From Dyella choica (GTDB taxonomy: Bacteria > Pseudomonadota > Gammaproteobacteria > Xanthomonadales > Rhodanobacteraceae): 64,000 bases of DNA. Made by a program: the position numbers and the translations under genes. The stretch lies in the NCBI RefSeq assembly GCF_003977665.1, contig NZ_RYYV01000006.1, positions 124,001-188,000 of the forward strand. The letters are read 5' to 3'. Positions 30,605 through 40,655 of this stretch are shown here, piece after piece. The notes beneath the pieces are model-generated. The model had not been told where the DNA came from, did no database searches, and worked only from the letters and a program-made list of their open reading frames with translations. How positions within the stretch are numbered: position 1 is the first letter of the stretch; every line of letters begins with the position of its first letter.

Positions 30605-31975
30605 ATGAGCCAGCCCTCCCTGCATGTCATCGTCCTCGCCGCCGGCGAAGGCAAGCGCATGAAGTCGAAGAAAGCCAAGGTGCTGATGCCGTTGGCGGGG
30701 CGCCCGCTGCTGGCGCACGTTTTTGAAACGGCACGCGCCTTACGTCCCGCGGCCATTCATGTGGTTTACGGTTTCCATGGTGATCAGGTGCTAGCTGCGT
30801 TCGATGGCCAGCCGGATCTGCAGTGGACCTTGCAGGCCGAACAGCTCGGCACCGGCCATGCGGTTGGGCAGGCCTTGGCCAAAGTGCCGGACGATGCGCG
30901 TGTACTCGTGCTCTACGGCGATGTACCGCTTACGCGTGTTGAAACTTTGCAACGTCTCGTACAAACCGAAAGCGCCTTGTCGATGTTGGCTACGCGCGTG
31001 GCCGATCCCCATGGGTATGGTCGTGTACTGTGCGATGACCTTGGTTTTGTCCAGGAGGTGATCGAGGAAAAAGACGCCGATAAGGCGCAGCGGGCTATCG
31101 ACCTGATCAATACCGGCATTGTCTGCGCCGAGGTTGCCCTGCTCAGGCCATGGATCGGCAAGCTCGGCCGCAACAATGCCCAAGGCGAGTACTACCTCAC
31201 CGACATCTTCCGCATGGCCGCCGAGGAACATCGCGCGGCACAGTGCATCGAGTGCAAGGACGCGGTGGAGGCCGCCGGAGCCAACAACCCGTGGCAGCTC
31301 TCCGAATTGGAGGATGCCTACAGGCTGCGCGCCGTGCAGGCGTTGATGGCGGAGGGTGTGCGCGTGGCCGATCCCCGGCGCGTGGATGTACGTGGCAGCG
31401 TCAGCGCGGCGCGCGATGTGGAAATCGACATCGACGTGATATTGGAAGGCAACGTGCAACTGGGCGAAGACGTGCGCATCGGACCCTTTTCGCGCCTCAA
31501 GGATGTGCAGCTCGCTGCCGGCACCATCGTGCATGCGCATTGCGATATCGAAGGCGTCGTTACACATGGACCTTGCCTGATCGGCCCCTTTGCGCGCCTG
31601 CGCCCCGGCACCGAGCTGGCGGCGGGCGTGCATATCGGCAATTTCGTGGAGGCGAAGAAGGCGCGCCTCGGCGAGGGCAGCAAGGCCAATCACCTCACCT
31701 ATCTCGGTGATACGGTGATCGGACGCCACGTCAATGTCGGCGCGGGCACCATCACCTGCAACTACGACGGCGTGAACAAGTTCGTCACTACGATCGAGGA
31801 TGGTGCGTTCATCGGTTCCAACAGCGCGCTCGTTGCGCCGGTGACGGTCGGCGCGCAGGCCACTATCGGCGCCGGCTCGGTGATCACCAAGGACGCGCCT
31901 GCCGGCGAACTCACTGTGGCGCGTGGGCGTCAGACGACGTTGTCCGGATGGAAGCGCCCCGAAAAGCAGAAGTAG
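30605..31975 (+). CDS. glmU: bifunctional UDP-GlcNAc pyrophosphorylase / GlcN-1-P acetyltransferase
   Basis: 456 residues, normal length. N-terminal uridylyltransferase domain with [24 protein letters not shown] and YGDVPL; C-terminal left-handed beta-helix with hexapeptide repeats and [25 protein letters not shown], the acetyl-CoA site. It makes UDP-GlcNAc for peptidoglycan and LPS. Lies directly after the atp terminator, as in many gammaproteobacteria. Confidence 0.97.
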   Translation: MSQPSLHVIVLAAGEGKRMKSKKAKVLMPLAGRPLLAHVFETARALRPAAIHVVYGFHGDQVLAAFDGQPDLQWTLQAEQLGTGHAVGQALAKVPDDARVLVLYGDVPLTRVETLQRLVQTESALSMLATRVADPHGYGRVLCDDLGFVQEVIEEKDADKAQRAIDLINTGIVCAEVALLRPWIGKLGRNNAQGEYYLTDIFRMAAEEHRAAQCIECKDAVEAAGANNPWQLSELEDAYRLRAVQALMAEGVRVADPRRVDVRGSVSAARDVEIDIDVILEGNVQLGEDVRIGPFSRLKDVQLAAGTIVHAHCDIEGVVTHGPCLIGPFARLRPGTELAAGVHIGNFVEAKKARLGEGSKANHLTYLGDTVIGRHVNVGAGTITCNYDGVNKFVTTIEDGAFIGSNSALVAPVTVGAQATIGAGSVITKDAPAGELTVARGRQTTLSGWKRPEKQK

Positions 31976-32210
31976 ACGGTGTGACGCCATGGCAATTGAG
32001 CGTCCGTGCCTATTCCGAATGGTTGTCCCAGCGGAAGCCGGCAACCGGGGTCTTTAGGCGTTTGGGGCGGCACCAAGCCCCGACTTTCCGCGCTTCTTTT
32101 CAAAGCCGGACACGTCCATATGCTTTTCCCATGTGCGCCGCGACGGCGGATCCTTCAGCACTTTTCTGCGCGCACCTGATTAGCGTCGAGTCTCAGCTGC
32201 ACGATAGGCG

Positions 32211-32334
32211 GACCCCTCCCCTGCATGCGGAGAGGGCTAGGGTAGGGTTGCACGAGCTTGCTGCAGAGTTTGAGCTTACCGCGAGGTTGCTTCACCCCAC
32301 CCCAACCCTCCCCTACTACACGTAGGGGAGGGAG
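32211..32334. repeat. palindromic intergenic repeat, family A, copy 2 (inverted relative to copy 1)
   Basis: About 124 bp. Shared blocks with the reverse complement of 2722-2847 include GTTGCACGAGCTTGC, CCGCGAGGTTGCT, CACCCCACCCCAACCCTCCC and ACGTAGGGG. Arms CTCCCCTGCATGC and CTACACGTAGGGGAGGGAGC flank the element. Confidence 0.85.
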
Positions 32335-32521
32335 CAAATACACGCCAGCTGAGACATGGTGCTAATCAGGTGCGTGCAGGGGAGCCTTCAATGCATCACC
32401 ACGAGCATCCGTGGTGCTGCTCCAAGCGCAAACCTTCGAGTCCCATCAGCACTCGGCCGATACACCCTGCCGCATATCGGCTTTGCAATGAATTGAAATA
32501 TATTGATCTTGCATTGAAAAT

Positions 32522-32549
32522 TTGATTCATCTTAAATTGAAGGTATAAA
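32522..32549 (+). promoter_or_regulatory. candidate promoter of the AT-rich secreted-protein gene
   Basis: TTGATT, 16-bp spacer, TATAAA; a second option is TTGCAT-17-TTAAAT just upstream. Both lie in the AT-rich block 70-100 bp before the gene. Confidence 0.45.
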
Positions 32550-32615
32550 GACATTTATGGCTCATCATGAGGTGTAGTCTCCGCGACAATTCAAAATACA
32601 AGGAGTGATGTTGAA

Positions 32616-33208
32616 ATGATTGGATATAAAGAATATTCATCATCTTGTTTATGGCTCTGTTTTCTGGAAGCGTTTTTGCCGTACCTATCAAGGTTATAAT
32701 ACCCCTGACGATTGCCAGATTGCCTCCTGCTCTCTTCACGAGTGTTCAGATAACCGGCTACCGGGTTGATGGTCGAACAATCCCTATTCCCAGGGCGCCC
32801 GCGTTGACGCAAGGAGAAAGCTATGCGACGCCACTGCTTGAATTAGGGGATCGTTCCGTTCAAGACGAATTCCAGTTCCGTCTGTTGGGGGGAATTCGGG
32901 CAAGAAACAGTGTTCCTGGACAAGATAATGTCATCGTGCCATTCAGGGTAAGGTATACGGTACGCCTTGCCCAAATAGGTGCGAGTGTGGTGGGTAGCAT
33001 AACAACCATAGAGGACAGGGTGGAAACTGAGCATATCCAAGGTGGCATTCCACTGGCCCACCATATCCAGACAGTATCCATACCCTTACAGGAAAGTCCC
33101 GTATTCAATAATAATGGGCGCTTAAATATTCCAGTCGAAGTCGGATTTACGGCAAACAATGTCAATGCCGCGGTGCCACTTCTATTACCCGATTTGCTTT
33201 CTCAATAA
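32616..33208 (+). pseudogene. AT-rich secreted protein of unknown function, apparent 1-base frameshift in signal peptide
   Basis: ATG 32616 has AGGAG 10 bases upstream and starts MIGYK, then runs out of frame. The long open frame begins only after a TAA at 32627 and reads RIFIILFMALFSGSVFA then VPIKVIIPL, a near-ideal signal peptide without a start codon. Adding one A to the AAA at 32628-32630 joins them. The mature part is about 175 residues, beta-rich, without cysteines, and not recognised. Without the shift, only weak starts TTG 32645 or ATG 32651 remain. GC is far below that of its neighbours, suggesting transfer. It is either a sequencing slip or a recently broken gene. Confidence 0.6.
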
Positions 33209-33354
33209 GGACTGTTGCGCAAGCCCACGCCACGCCGGTGGATGGTATCGTCTTGGAAAGGCGCACGGCTACGATGGAATATCGCAAGCGGCGAACTTGA
33301 CATTCATGCACGTATCCTACGCAAGTCATCTTTTGCCTTTTAGCTACTACATCA

Positions 33355-34488
33355 ATGAACCCAAACACTACGCTGATCGGCATACGCGGCAGCCGGTATC
33401 GACTCGACACTCCCGCCCTGGTGCTGGACCTGCCCGCCCTGCAACGCAATATCGCGCGCATGGCCGCGCTGGCCGGTCGCCATGGCATCGGTCTTCGGCC
33501 GCACGCCAAGAGCCATAAATCGATCGAGATCGCCCGCCTGCAAGCCCAAGCCGGTGCGCTCGGCATTTCTTGTGCAACGCTCGGCGAAGCCGAGGTGATG
33601 GTCGAAGCCGGGATGCCGGGTGTACTGATCACTTCGCCGGTGGTGGGCGCCAACAAGTTGCGCCGACTGATCGAATTGGGCTGCAAAGTCAGTCCTGGAC
33701 AACTGATGGTCGTCGCTGATCATCCACGCAACGTCGAAGAGCTTGCCGTGCTCGCCAGCACCCTGGGCTACCGGTTGCCGGTGCTGGTCGATTATCACGC
33801 CGGTCTTCACCGCACCGGCGTTGCCGACGCAGCGGCAGCGGTTGCATTGGCGCAACAGATCAGCGGCAGCGATACGCTGCTGTTGCAAGGCCTGCAAGCT
33901 TATGGCGGGCATCTGCAGCACATCCATGATCAACAGCAACGGGCGCACGCTGCAGCCAACCTGTGCGAGGAAGTGAAGGCCCTTGTCGCGGCGATCGAAG
34001 CGGCCGGCATGCCGCTTGAAATCGTTACCGGTGTCGGCACTGGCACCCACGCTTTCGATGCGGCCGCCGGCGTCTTCACGGAGATGCAGCCGGGCTCCTA
34101 TCTGTTCATGGATTGGGATTATTTGCGCGCATTGAGCGATGCCGCGCATCCGGCACCGTTCGAAACCGCGCTATTCGTGCAGGGCATGGTGGTCAGCGTC
34201 AACGCTGGCGAGTGGGTCACCGTCGATGCCGGCCTCAAGAGCCTGGCCACGGACAGCGGCACGCCTGAAGTGGCGTATGGCCTCCAGGGAGCATCGCGTT
34301 ATGAATTCTTCGGCGACGAGCATGGCAAGCTGATCGTCGATGCGCCGCATCGCCCGAAGCTGGGCGATCACATCGAGTTCATCACCTCGCATTGCGATCC
34401 AACGGTCAATTTGCATGGTTATTACCATGTGGTCGACGATGACACGCTGGTAGATATATGGCCGATCCAGGCGCGGGGCCGAATTTGA
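33355..34488 (+). CDS. DSD1 family PLP-dependent enzyme (D-serine dehydratase / D-threonine aldolase-like)
   Basis: 377 residues. N-terminal alanine-racemase-type barrel with the PLP lysine in RPHAKSHKS (Lys52), and a C-terminal metal site in ITSHCDPTVNLHGYY carrying the conserved His and Cys. Family knowledge: these enzymes act on D-serine, D-threonine or 3-hydroxy-D-aspartate with a divalent metal, and the exact substrate cannot be chosen from sequence. It returns to normal high GC after the AT-rich patch. No regulator or transporter is adjacent. Confidence 0.88.
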   Translation: MNPNTTLIGIRGSRYRLDTPALVLDLPALQRNIARMAALAGRHGIGLRPHAKSHKSIEIARLQAQAGALGISCATLGEAEVMVEAGMPGVLITSPVVGANKLRRLIELGCKVSPGQLMVVADHPRNVEELAVLASTLGYRLPVLVDYHAGLHRTGVADAAAAVALAQQISGSDTLLLQGLQAYGGHLQHIHDQQQRAHAAANLCEEVKALVAAIEAAGMPLEIVTGVGTGTHAFDAAAGVFTEMQPGSYLFMDWDYLRALSDAAHPAPFETALFVQGMVVSVNAGEWVTVDAGLKSLATDSGTPEVAYGLQGASRYEFFGDEHGKLIVDAPHRPKLGDHIEFITSHCDPTVNLHGYYHVVDDDTLVDIWPIQARGRI

Positions 34489-34727
34489 GCGGGAATTGCA
34501 GGCGTGGCTGCCCTCGCGGCACATGACGAAGGAAGGCCCAAGCTACGCCCTTTGAACCGCTGGCCGTCGAGTTTCGTTGGCCGTTCGCGGCAGGTCGAGC
34601 CGGGCCTGACGGTTTCGCTTGCCTGAACCAAGCCTGGAAGCGGCGGCCGGGAGCGAAAGACCCCTATGTTACACTGGCCGGCCATCTCCCTTCCCCGGGG
34701 CGTGCCCCCGGAGCATCGAAACCACGC

Positions 34728-34997
34728 ATGTCCACGCAGACCGCTGCCGAACACGAACTGGCCACCCTGATCGTGGAAGCGCTCAATCTCGAAGCGACCG
34801 ATCCTGCGGCGATCGATCCCGAAGCCCCGCTGTTCGGCGGCGAGCTGGGGCTGGATTCCATCGATGCCCTGGAAATCGCCCTGGCCGTCTCCAAGCGCTA
34901 CGGCATGCAACTGCGCTCGGACCATCCAGACAACCAGCGCATCTTCAGCAGCCTGCGTGCGCTCTCAACCCATATTGAACGCGAGCGTACAGCTTGA
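34728..34997 (+). CDS. acyl carrier protein of the aryl-polyene/xanthomonadin cluster
   Basis: 89 residues. The phosphopantetheine serine lies in GLDSIDALEIAL. The acidic N-terminal half (NLEATDPAAIDPEAPLFG) fits an ACP rather than a peptide carrier. It would carry the growing polyene chain. First gene of a rightward operon with two hotdog/dehydratase genes and an acyltransferase, which makes a housekeeping AcpP role unlikely. Confidence 0.9.
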   Translation: MSTQTAAEHELATLIVEALNLEATDPAAIDPEAPLFGGELGLDSIDALEIALAVSKRYGMQLRSDHPDNQRIFSSLRALSTHIERERTA

Positions 34998-35027
34998 AGC
35001 TGCATTAAGCTGCCCGACATTCGGGCC

Positions 35028-35381
35028 GTGCATCATCGGCACGGTCTCTGTCCCAGCGTTGCACACGTGGACCTGCCTACTTCCAGCCAAATCAGCTATC
35101 GAACGACGCTTTGCATTGCGCCGGAGCACCCCTGCCTTGCCGGGCACTTCCCTGGTCATCCGCTGGTGCCCGGTGTGGTCCTGCTCGAACGTGTGGCGCA
35201 GGCCCTGCGCGAATGGCGCCAGCAGCGTCTTGCGGGTGTCCGCGAAGCGAAATTCCTCGCGCCGCTCAATCCTGGTGAGGCGGCCGACCTTGAGTTGACG
35301 GAGCGCTCCGGACAGCTGCGATTCGAATTGCGCCGTGCAGGCCAGGTATTGGCTCGGGGCGTGATCGAGGGGGCCGCATGA
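35028..35381 (+). CDS. FabZ/ApeI-like hotdog 3-hydroxyacyl-ACP dehydratase
   Basis: 117 residues, single hotdog fold. The catalytic histidine motif HFPGHPLVPGVVLLERVAQAL is clear (FabA/FabZ type HxxGxPxxPG). Such proteins dehydrate 3-hydroxyacyl-ACP intermediates in aryl-polyene synthesis. The start is uncertain: GTG 35028 or GTG 35067, the latter giving VDLPTSSQISY. The stop overlaps the next gene by 4 bp. Confidence 0.85.
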   Translation: MHHRHGLCPSVAHVDLPTSSQISYRTTLCIAPEHPCLAGHFPGHPLVPGVVLLERVAQALREWRQQRLAGVREAKFLAPLNPGEAADLELTERSGQLRFELRRAGQVLARGVIEGAA

Positions 35382-36322
35382 GCGGTCATTGGCAGGACCA
35401 GCGCGAAGGCGGCAATCGCTTCTGGCTTGGCGTATTGGTGGCGGCGACCCTGCGTTTCGGCCATGGTTTCATGCGCCGGTTCCTCTATCTGATCAGCCTG
35501 TACTACTTTCTGCGCCGCGGTTCCGAGCGACGTGCTTCGCGCGCGTATCTGACGCGCCTGTTCGGTCGCCGCGCGAGCCTCCTGCAGGTGTTCAAGCACA
35601 TTCACTATTTTGCCACCACGATGCTCGACCGCATCTATCTGCTGGCGCATGGCGAACGCGATTTCGAATTCGAGGTGACCGGGCTGGAGCAGCTTCAGCA
35701 TTACCTTGGGCAAGGACGCGGAGTGCTGCTGGTCGGTACGCATCAGGGCAGTTTCGAGGCGCTGCGCGCGTTGGCGGCACGTTGTCCCGACGCGCCGCTG
35801 CGTGTATTGCTGGACAAGCAGAAAACCCCGGTCATTACCGAACTGCTGGAAGCCCTGGCGCCCGAAGTCGGTGCGGCGGTCATCGACATTTCGCAGGGTG
35901 GTGCGGCCGTTACGTTGGCGATGGCTGAAACCTGCCGCGCCGGCGGCATGGTGGCCCTGCTCGCCGATCGTGGCCGCGCCCACGAAACGCTGCGGCGCGT
36001 GGACTTCCTGGGCGAGCCGGCGCCGTTTCCGATCGGTCCGTGGTTGCTGGCCAGTACGTTGCAGGTGCCGGTAATGCTGTGTTTTGGCCTGTATCGCGGC
36101 GGCCGCCGCTACGCACTGAGCTTCGAGCTTTTCAGTGAGCGCGTGGACATTCCGCGCGCGGCCCGTCACCAGGTGCTGGACGAGATCTTGCGCCACTACG
36201 CGCAGCGCCTGGAGCACTATGCGCGCCTTGAGCCGTACAACTGGTTCAATTTCTACGATTTCTGGCAACAGGACAGTGCGCCGGCGTCTGCTGTCCATGC
36301 ACGTGCCTTGCGCGAGGCATGA
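35378..36322 (+). CDS. LpxL/HtrB-type (LABLAT) lysophospholipid acyltransferase
   Basis: 314 residues. One N-terminal membrane segment (FMRRFLYLISLYYFL), then an acyltransferase domain with the HX4E motif in GTHQGSFEALRAL and an LADRGR segment. In aryl-polyene clusters a protein of this class is thought to attach the finished polyene acyl chain to a lipid carrier in the membrane. Joined to its neighbours by ATGA-type overlaps at both ends, so translation is probably coupled. Confidence 0.88.
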   Translation: MSGHWQDQREGGNRFWLGVLVAATLRFGHGFMRRFLYLISLYYFLRRGSERRASRAYLTRLFGRRASLLQVFKHIHYFATTMLDRIYLLAHGERDFEFEVTGLEQLQHYLGQGRGVLLVGTHQGSFEALRALAARCPDAPLRVLLDKQKTPVITELLEALAPEVGAAVIDISQGGAAVTLAMAETCRAGGMVALLADRGRAHETLRRVDFLGEPAPFPIGPWLLASTLQVPVMLCFGLYRGGRRYALSFELFSERVDIPRAARHQVLDEILRHYAQRLEHYARLEPYNWFNFYDFWQQDSAPASAVHARALREA

Positions 36323-36750
36323 GCATGCTGACGCAAGCAGCTTGGGCGGCACGGATTCCCCATGCCGGCGCCATGGCCTTGATCGACGCTGTGGTGGAGT
36401 GGGACGCGTCCGTCATACATGCGGTGGCCGAACGGCATACGCCGGAGGAACATCCGCTGCGCAGTCCTGCCGGTTTGCACGCCGTGCATCTGGCCGAATA
36501 CGGCGCACAGGCTATGGCTGTGCACGGCGCGTTGCTCGGTGAAACGGGCGGGCGTGAGGGCCGGCTGGTCAGCCTGCGTGACCTGCGACTGATGGTCGAA
36601 TACGTCGATTTATCGGGCGGGCGCATGGACATCCATGCACATCGACTCCTGGCTGACGAGCGTGGTGCACAGTACCTGTTCGAGGTCTGGCAGCAAGGCC
36701 GGCTGCTCGCATCAGGACGAGTGACCGCGATGCATGCCGCTGCGGTTTAG
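36319..36750 (+). CDS. ApeP-like 3-hydroxyacyl-ACP dehydratase
   Basis: 143 residues, FabA/FabZ-like hotdog protein with the IPHAGAMALIDAVVEWD start and LHAVHLAEYGAQAMAVHG central helix typical of ApeP dehydratases. Together with the ApeI-like protein it supplies the dehydration steps. Last gene of the rightward pigment operon, converging tail to tail with the glycosyltransferase gene 17 bp away. Confidence 0.85.
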   Translation: MSMLTQAAWAARIPHAGAMALIDAVVEWDASVIHAVAERHTPEEHPLRSPAGLHAVHLAEYGAQAMAVHGALLGETGGREGRLVSLRDLRLMVEYVDLSGGRMDIHAHRLLADERGAQYLFEVWQQGRLLASGRVTAMHAAAV

Positions 36751-36767
36751 TTGGCTGGGGTGCAAAC

Positions 36768-37532
36768 CTACGTCGTGCGGTGCGAATACTTGTCGTCAAC
36801 GATCAACGGCCCGGTTCTCGAGCGGCTGTAGCTCGCGCGGATTTGTCCGTAGTGGAACACCTGTCCGACGGTATACAGGGTAATCCGCATGAAGTCGCGC
36901 ACCGGCTTGAAATGACTCAGGCGAAACGAGCCTTCGTAGCGCGAAGCGATCGGCACCGAGACGATACCCAGCCCCTTTTGGCGCGAGGCTGCAATCAAAA
37001 CCGCGGCTTCAAAGACGAAGTTCTGTGCATCCAGCTCAACCAGATCCAGGGCGTTGCGCGGATACCAGCGTTGCCCGCTTTGCGTATCGGCCACCGGCTG
37101 CGCGCACGCCCACGAAATACCCCAATCCGCAAAGGCGTTCGCGCGGCGGCGCGCCTTCGGCTGCTGCTCACGTTGCAACAGGCGCGCACCAATCACGATG
37201 TGATCGGGGAAGCGCTTGCCCACGTCGACCAGGCGCGGGATGTCCTCGGCTAGGTGCTGGCCATCGCCATCCATCGTTACCACAGCGTCAAAACCTTGCC
37301 GCAGCGCTTCACGAAAGCCGCTGCGCAACGCTTCGCCCTTGCCTTGTCGGTGACGGTGGCGCAGCAGCGTAACGGGCAATGCACTGACGATCTCCGGCGT
37401 GCGATCGTCGGAGCCGTCGTCGATGACGATGACCGGCACGCCCAGCCGCAGGGTCGATTTCACCACCGAACCGATCGCCTTCTCCTCGTTGAGGCAGGGA
37501 ATCAGTACGCACCAACGCAATGCACTGTTCAC
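36768..37532 (-). CDS. family 2 glycosyltransferase (DPM1-like)
   Basis: 254 residues, GT-A fold. Nucleotide-binding start VLIPCLNEEKAIG, VIDDGSDDRTPEI, and the metal-binding MDGDGQHLAEDIP. It lacks the C-terminal membrane helices of polyprenol-phosphate transferases. In pigment clusters such a protein may glycosylate the polyene head group (inference). Its start overlaps the stop of the chain-length-factor gene by 4 bp. Confidence 0.88.
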   Translation of the reverse strand: MNSALRWCVLIPCLNEEKAIGSVVKSTLRLGVPVIVIDDGSDDRTPEIVSALPVTLLRHRHRQGKGEALRSGFREALRQGFDAVVTMDGDGQHLAEDIPRLVDVGKRFPDHIVIGARLLQREQQPKARRRANAFADWGISWACAQPVADTQSGQRWYPRNALDLVELDAQNFVFEAAVLIAASRQKGLGIVSVPIASRYEGSFRLSHFKPVRDFMRITLYTVGQVFHYGQIRASYSRSRTGPLIVDDKYSHRTT

Positions 37533-38317
37533 GCCTTCGTCTCCACCTGTGCATGCAATCCCAGCAACTGCGTAGCGCCCAGCACGCAGTCACCCGCGCC
37601 CGTCGCCAACATCGCCAGCAGTGGTAGAGCTGCCGCGGCTGGATTGCTGTGCATCCATGCCAGGCAGTCGGCCGGCAGTGGAGGGTGTCTGGGCGCCGAT
37701 GCCGTTACGGCAAGACGCAGTTGAATCCCGGTGTCCGTACCTGGCGACAGCACCAGCGCGCAGCCGAAGAACTGCGTGCTCCCGATCAGCTCGCCAAGCG
37801 GACCGACGCCGGCATCATCGCTGCAGACCAGCAGCACCGGCCGGTGGTCGGCGCAAGCGAGCACGGCAGCTTCCAGCAAGCCGGCGCCGAAACTCGCGTT
37901 GCCTGCGCAGGTGGCGCTGGAAGATGCGCGGCAATCGGTGGCGATGGTCCAATAGCCTGCCGCCGCGTTATGCACGGAATTGTGGAAGCGTGTGGGTGAA
38001 AGCTCGGTGGGCGCGCGTGCGAGCAAGTTGCACATGTAATCCGTGGTGGCCTGGTCGCCATAGGCCGAGGCAAACACGCAGGCCAGGCCGCTGGCGGCGT
38101 ACCCGCTCATGGCAACGGCTTGTGAAGCCGCTTCGATCGCGACAAGCACGCTTTGCGGAGCGCGCCGCCGTTCATTCGGTGACAAGGCCGAAGCATGCGC
38201 ACGCGTCGTTGCCACGGCGGGCAATTCGCCGGCGAGCAGGCCACGCAATGCATGGAAGTCAGCCAGATGCGGCGAGCATAGGCCGATGCCTTTCACCTGG
38301 ACATGCAGCGCATTCAT
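37529..38317 (-). CDS. beta-ketoacyl synthase chain length factor (ApeC-like)
   Basis: 262 residues, shorter than a full ketosynthase. It matches the N-terminal ketosynthase-like family (PF13723): VKGIGLCSPHL, FASAYGDQATT, FHNSVHNAAAGYWTIAT. It probably pairs with the adjacent full ketosynthase as a heterodimer controlling chain length. The C-terminal catalytic histidines of a normal KS are missing, as expected for this family. ATGA overlaps with both neighbours. Confidence 0.87.
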   Translation of the reverse strand: MNALHVQVKGIGLCSPHLADFHALRGLLAGELPAVATTRAHASALSPNERRRAPQSVLVAIEAASQAVAMSGYAASGLACVFASAYGDQATTDYMCNLLARAPTELSPTRFHNSVHNAAAGYWTIATDCRASSSATCAGNASFGAGLLEAAVLACADHRPVLLVCSDDAGVGPLGELIGSTQFFGCALVLSPGTDTGIQLRLAVTASAPRHPPLPADCLAWMHSNPAAAALPLLAMLATGAGDCVLGATQLLGLHAQVETKA

Positions 38318-39519
38318 GCGGCTTGCCTTGCGCGCGCGAAGGCGAGGCAGGCATTGCTCCCGCCGAAACCGAACGAATGGCTGAGCGCCACCTGCAAAGG
38401 CCGTGTTTCATTGCGCCAGGCGAAGTGGGCGGAGCACAGCGGATCAGGCTCGATGACGCCTGCGTTGCCGGGGACGAAGCCCTCACGCAATGCCAGCAGA
38501 GTGATCACCGCTTCAACGATCCCCGCAGCGCCCAGGGTGTGGCCTGTAAGTCCTTTGGTCGAGCTGACGCGCGTGGCGGCGGGAAACAGGCGTGCGACCA
38601 GCGCGGCTTCCATGGCATCGTTCTTCTGGCTCGCGGTGCCGTGCAGGTTGATGTAGCTCACCCGGGATGCGTCGATGCCGGCGCGATCGAACATGTCGCG
38701 CAAGGCCAGCTCGGCGCCGACACCCGACGGGTCCGGCGTGGACATGTGATGCGCATCGCTCGACTCGCCGCAACCGAGCAGTTGCAGCGGTGCCTGGGGC
38801 TGGGCGTGGGCGCGTTCCAACAGGGCGAAGCCGGCGGCTTCCCCGATCGATATGCCACGTCTTGCCGCATCGAACGGACGGCAGGGTTGCGGCGACACGA
38901 GTTCCAGCGCGTTGAAGCCGAACAGCGTGCTGTCGCAGAGCGAGTCGACCCCACCCACGACGGCTGCATCGACCAGCCCCAGGCGGATCAGCCGCTCCGC
39001 GCTGGCAAAGACTTTTGCACTGGAAGAGCAGGCGGTGGAAACGGTCAGGCAGGGGCCGCCGATACCCAGCCCGGCGGCTACGAAGGCGGTAAGCGAATGC
39101 GGCGTATGAATGTCCCTGCGCCGCAGGTCGGCGGGCAAGCGTCCGGCTTCGAGACGCCGGTAGCCTTCCTCGGTAGCGCCGATACTCGCGGTGGAGGTGC
39201 CCAGCAGCAAGGCCACGCGCATCGCTCCATAACGTTCCCGGGCGGCATGCACGTGGTCCAGGAAATCATCCTGGCGCAAACCCAGCCAGGCCAGGCGATT
39301 GTTGCGGCAATCCCATTGGGCCTGGGCGGCCGGCAATGCGACGTCTTCCACGCCGTCGACGCGCCCGATCCAGCAAGGCAGCGGCATGCTGCTGAAGTCG
39401 TTGGGGCGCAGGCCGCTGCGTTGCTGGCATAAGGCGTCAAGGTGGGCGTTCAGGCCGAGGCCCAGTGCGGAAGTGGCGGTATAGGCTGTGACCGCCAACG
39501 GAAGGGATGTCACACGCAT
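38314..39519 (-). CDS. beta-ketoacyl-ACP synthase (FabF/ApeO-like)
   Basis: 401 residues. Catalytic Cys in STACSSSAKVF and the two active-site histidines in NLHGTASQKND and KGLTGHTLGAAG are all present, ending with a glycine-rich SHSFGFGGSNA. It condenses malonyl-ACP with the growing aryl polyene. First gene of the leftward pigment operon (KS, chain-length partner, glycosyltransferase). Confidence 0.92.
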   Translation of the reverse strand: MRVTSLPLAVTAYTATSALGLGLNAHLDALCQQRSGLRPNDFSSMPLPCWIGRVDGVEDVALPAAQAQWDCRNNRLAWLGLRQDDFLDHVHAARERYGAMRVALLLGTSTASIGATEEGYRRLEAGRLPADLRRRDIHTPHSLTAFVAAGLGIGGPCLTVSTACSSSAKVFASAERLIRLGLVDAAVVGGVDSLCDSTLFGFNALELVSPQPCRPFDAARRGISIGEAAGFALLERAHAQPQAPLQLLGCGESSDAHHMSTPDPSGVGAELALRDMFDRAGIDASRVSYINLHGTASQKNDAMEAALVARLFPAATRVSSTKGLTGHTLGAAGIVEAVITLLALREGFVPGNAGVIEPDPLCSAHFAWRNETRPLQVALSHSFGFGGSNACLAFARARQAA

Positions 39520-39596
39520 GTCGTGAGCCTAGCCAGCGGCCAGGGGCTTGCCTAGATGGCTTGCCCGGCCGGGGCAGCTGGCGTTCATTGACGCAG

Positions 39597-39689
39597 CTAA
39601 GGACCCTCTGATCTATTCCTACGCTCCGCCAGAGGCGCATACAGGACGTCATGCCGGGTGCATAGGAACAGATCACAGGGTCCTTAAGG
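39597..39689. repeat. palindromic intergenic repeat, family C, copy 1
   Basis: Arms TAAGGACCCTCTGATCTATTCCTA and TAGGAACAGATCACAGGGTCCTTA surround a core with GACGTCATGCCGGG. The same arms and core occur at 62785-62853, and a lone right arm at 42826-42841. Confidence 0.8.
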
Positions 39690-39713
39690 TTCCAGTGAAA
39701 GCGCTCTTGTTAA

Positions 39714-40652
<939 letters not shown>

Positions 40653-40655
40653 AAT

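Larger units (their letters stand above)
31976..32615. other. 640-bp intergenic region with repeat and AT-rich promoter area
   Basis: No gene was found. It contains a family A repeat at 32211-32334 and, from about 32440, an abrupt drop in GC content that continues through the next gene. The first 230 bp after glmU have no supported reading frame. Confidence 0.6.

Noticed and set aside
37621..39432. A 603-codon plus-strand frame opposite the pigment ketosynthase genes
   Set aside because: Covers two overlapping minus-strand genes with intact active sites; predicted product is Arg/Ala/Gly-rich and unlike a protein.
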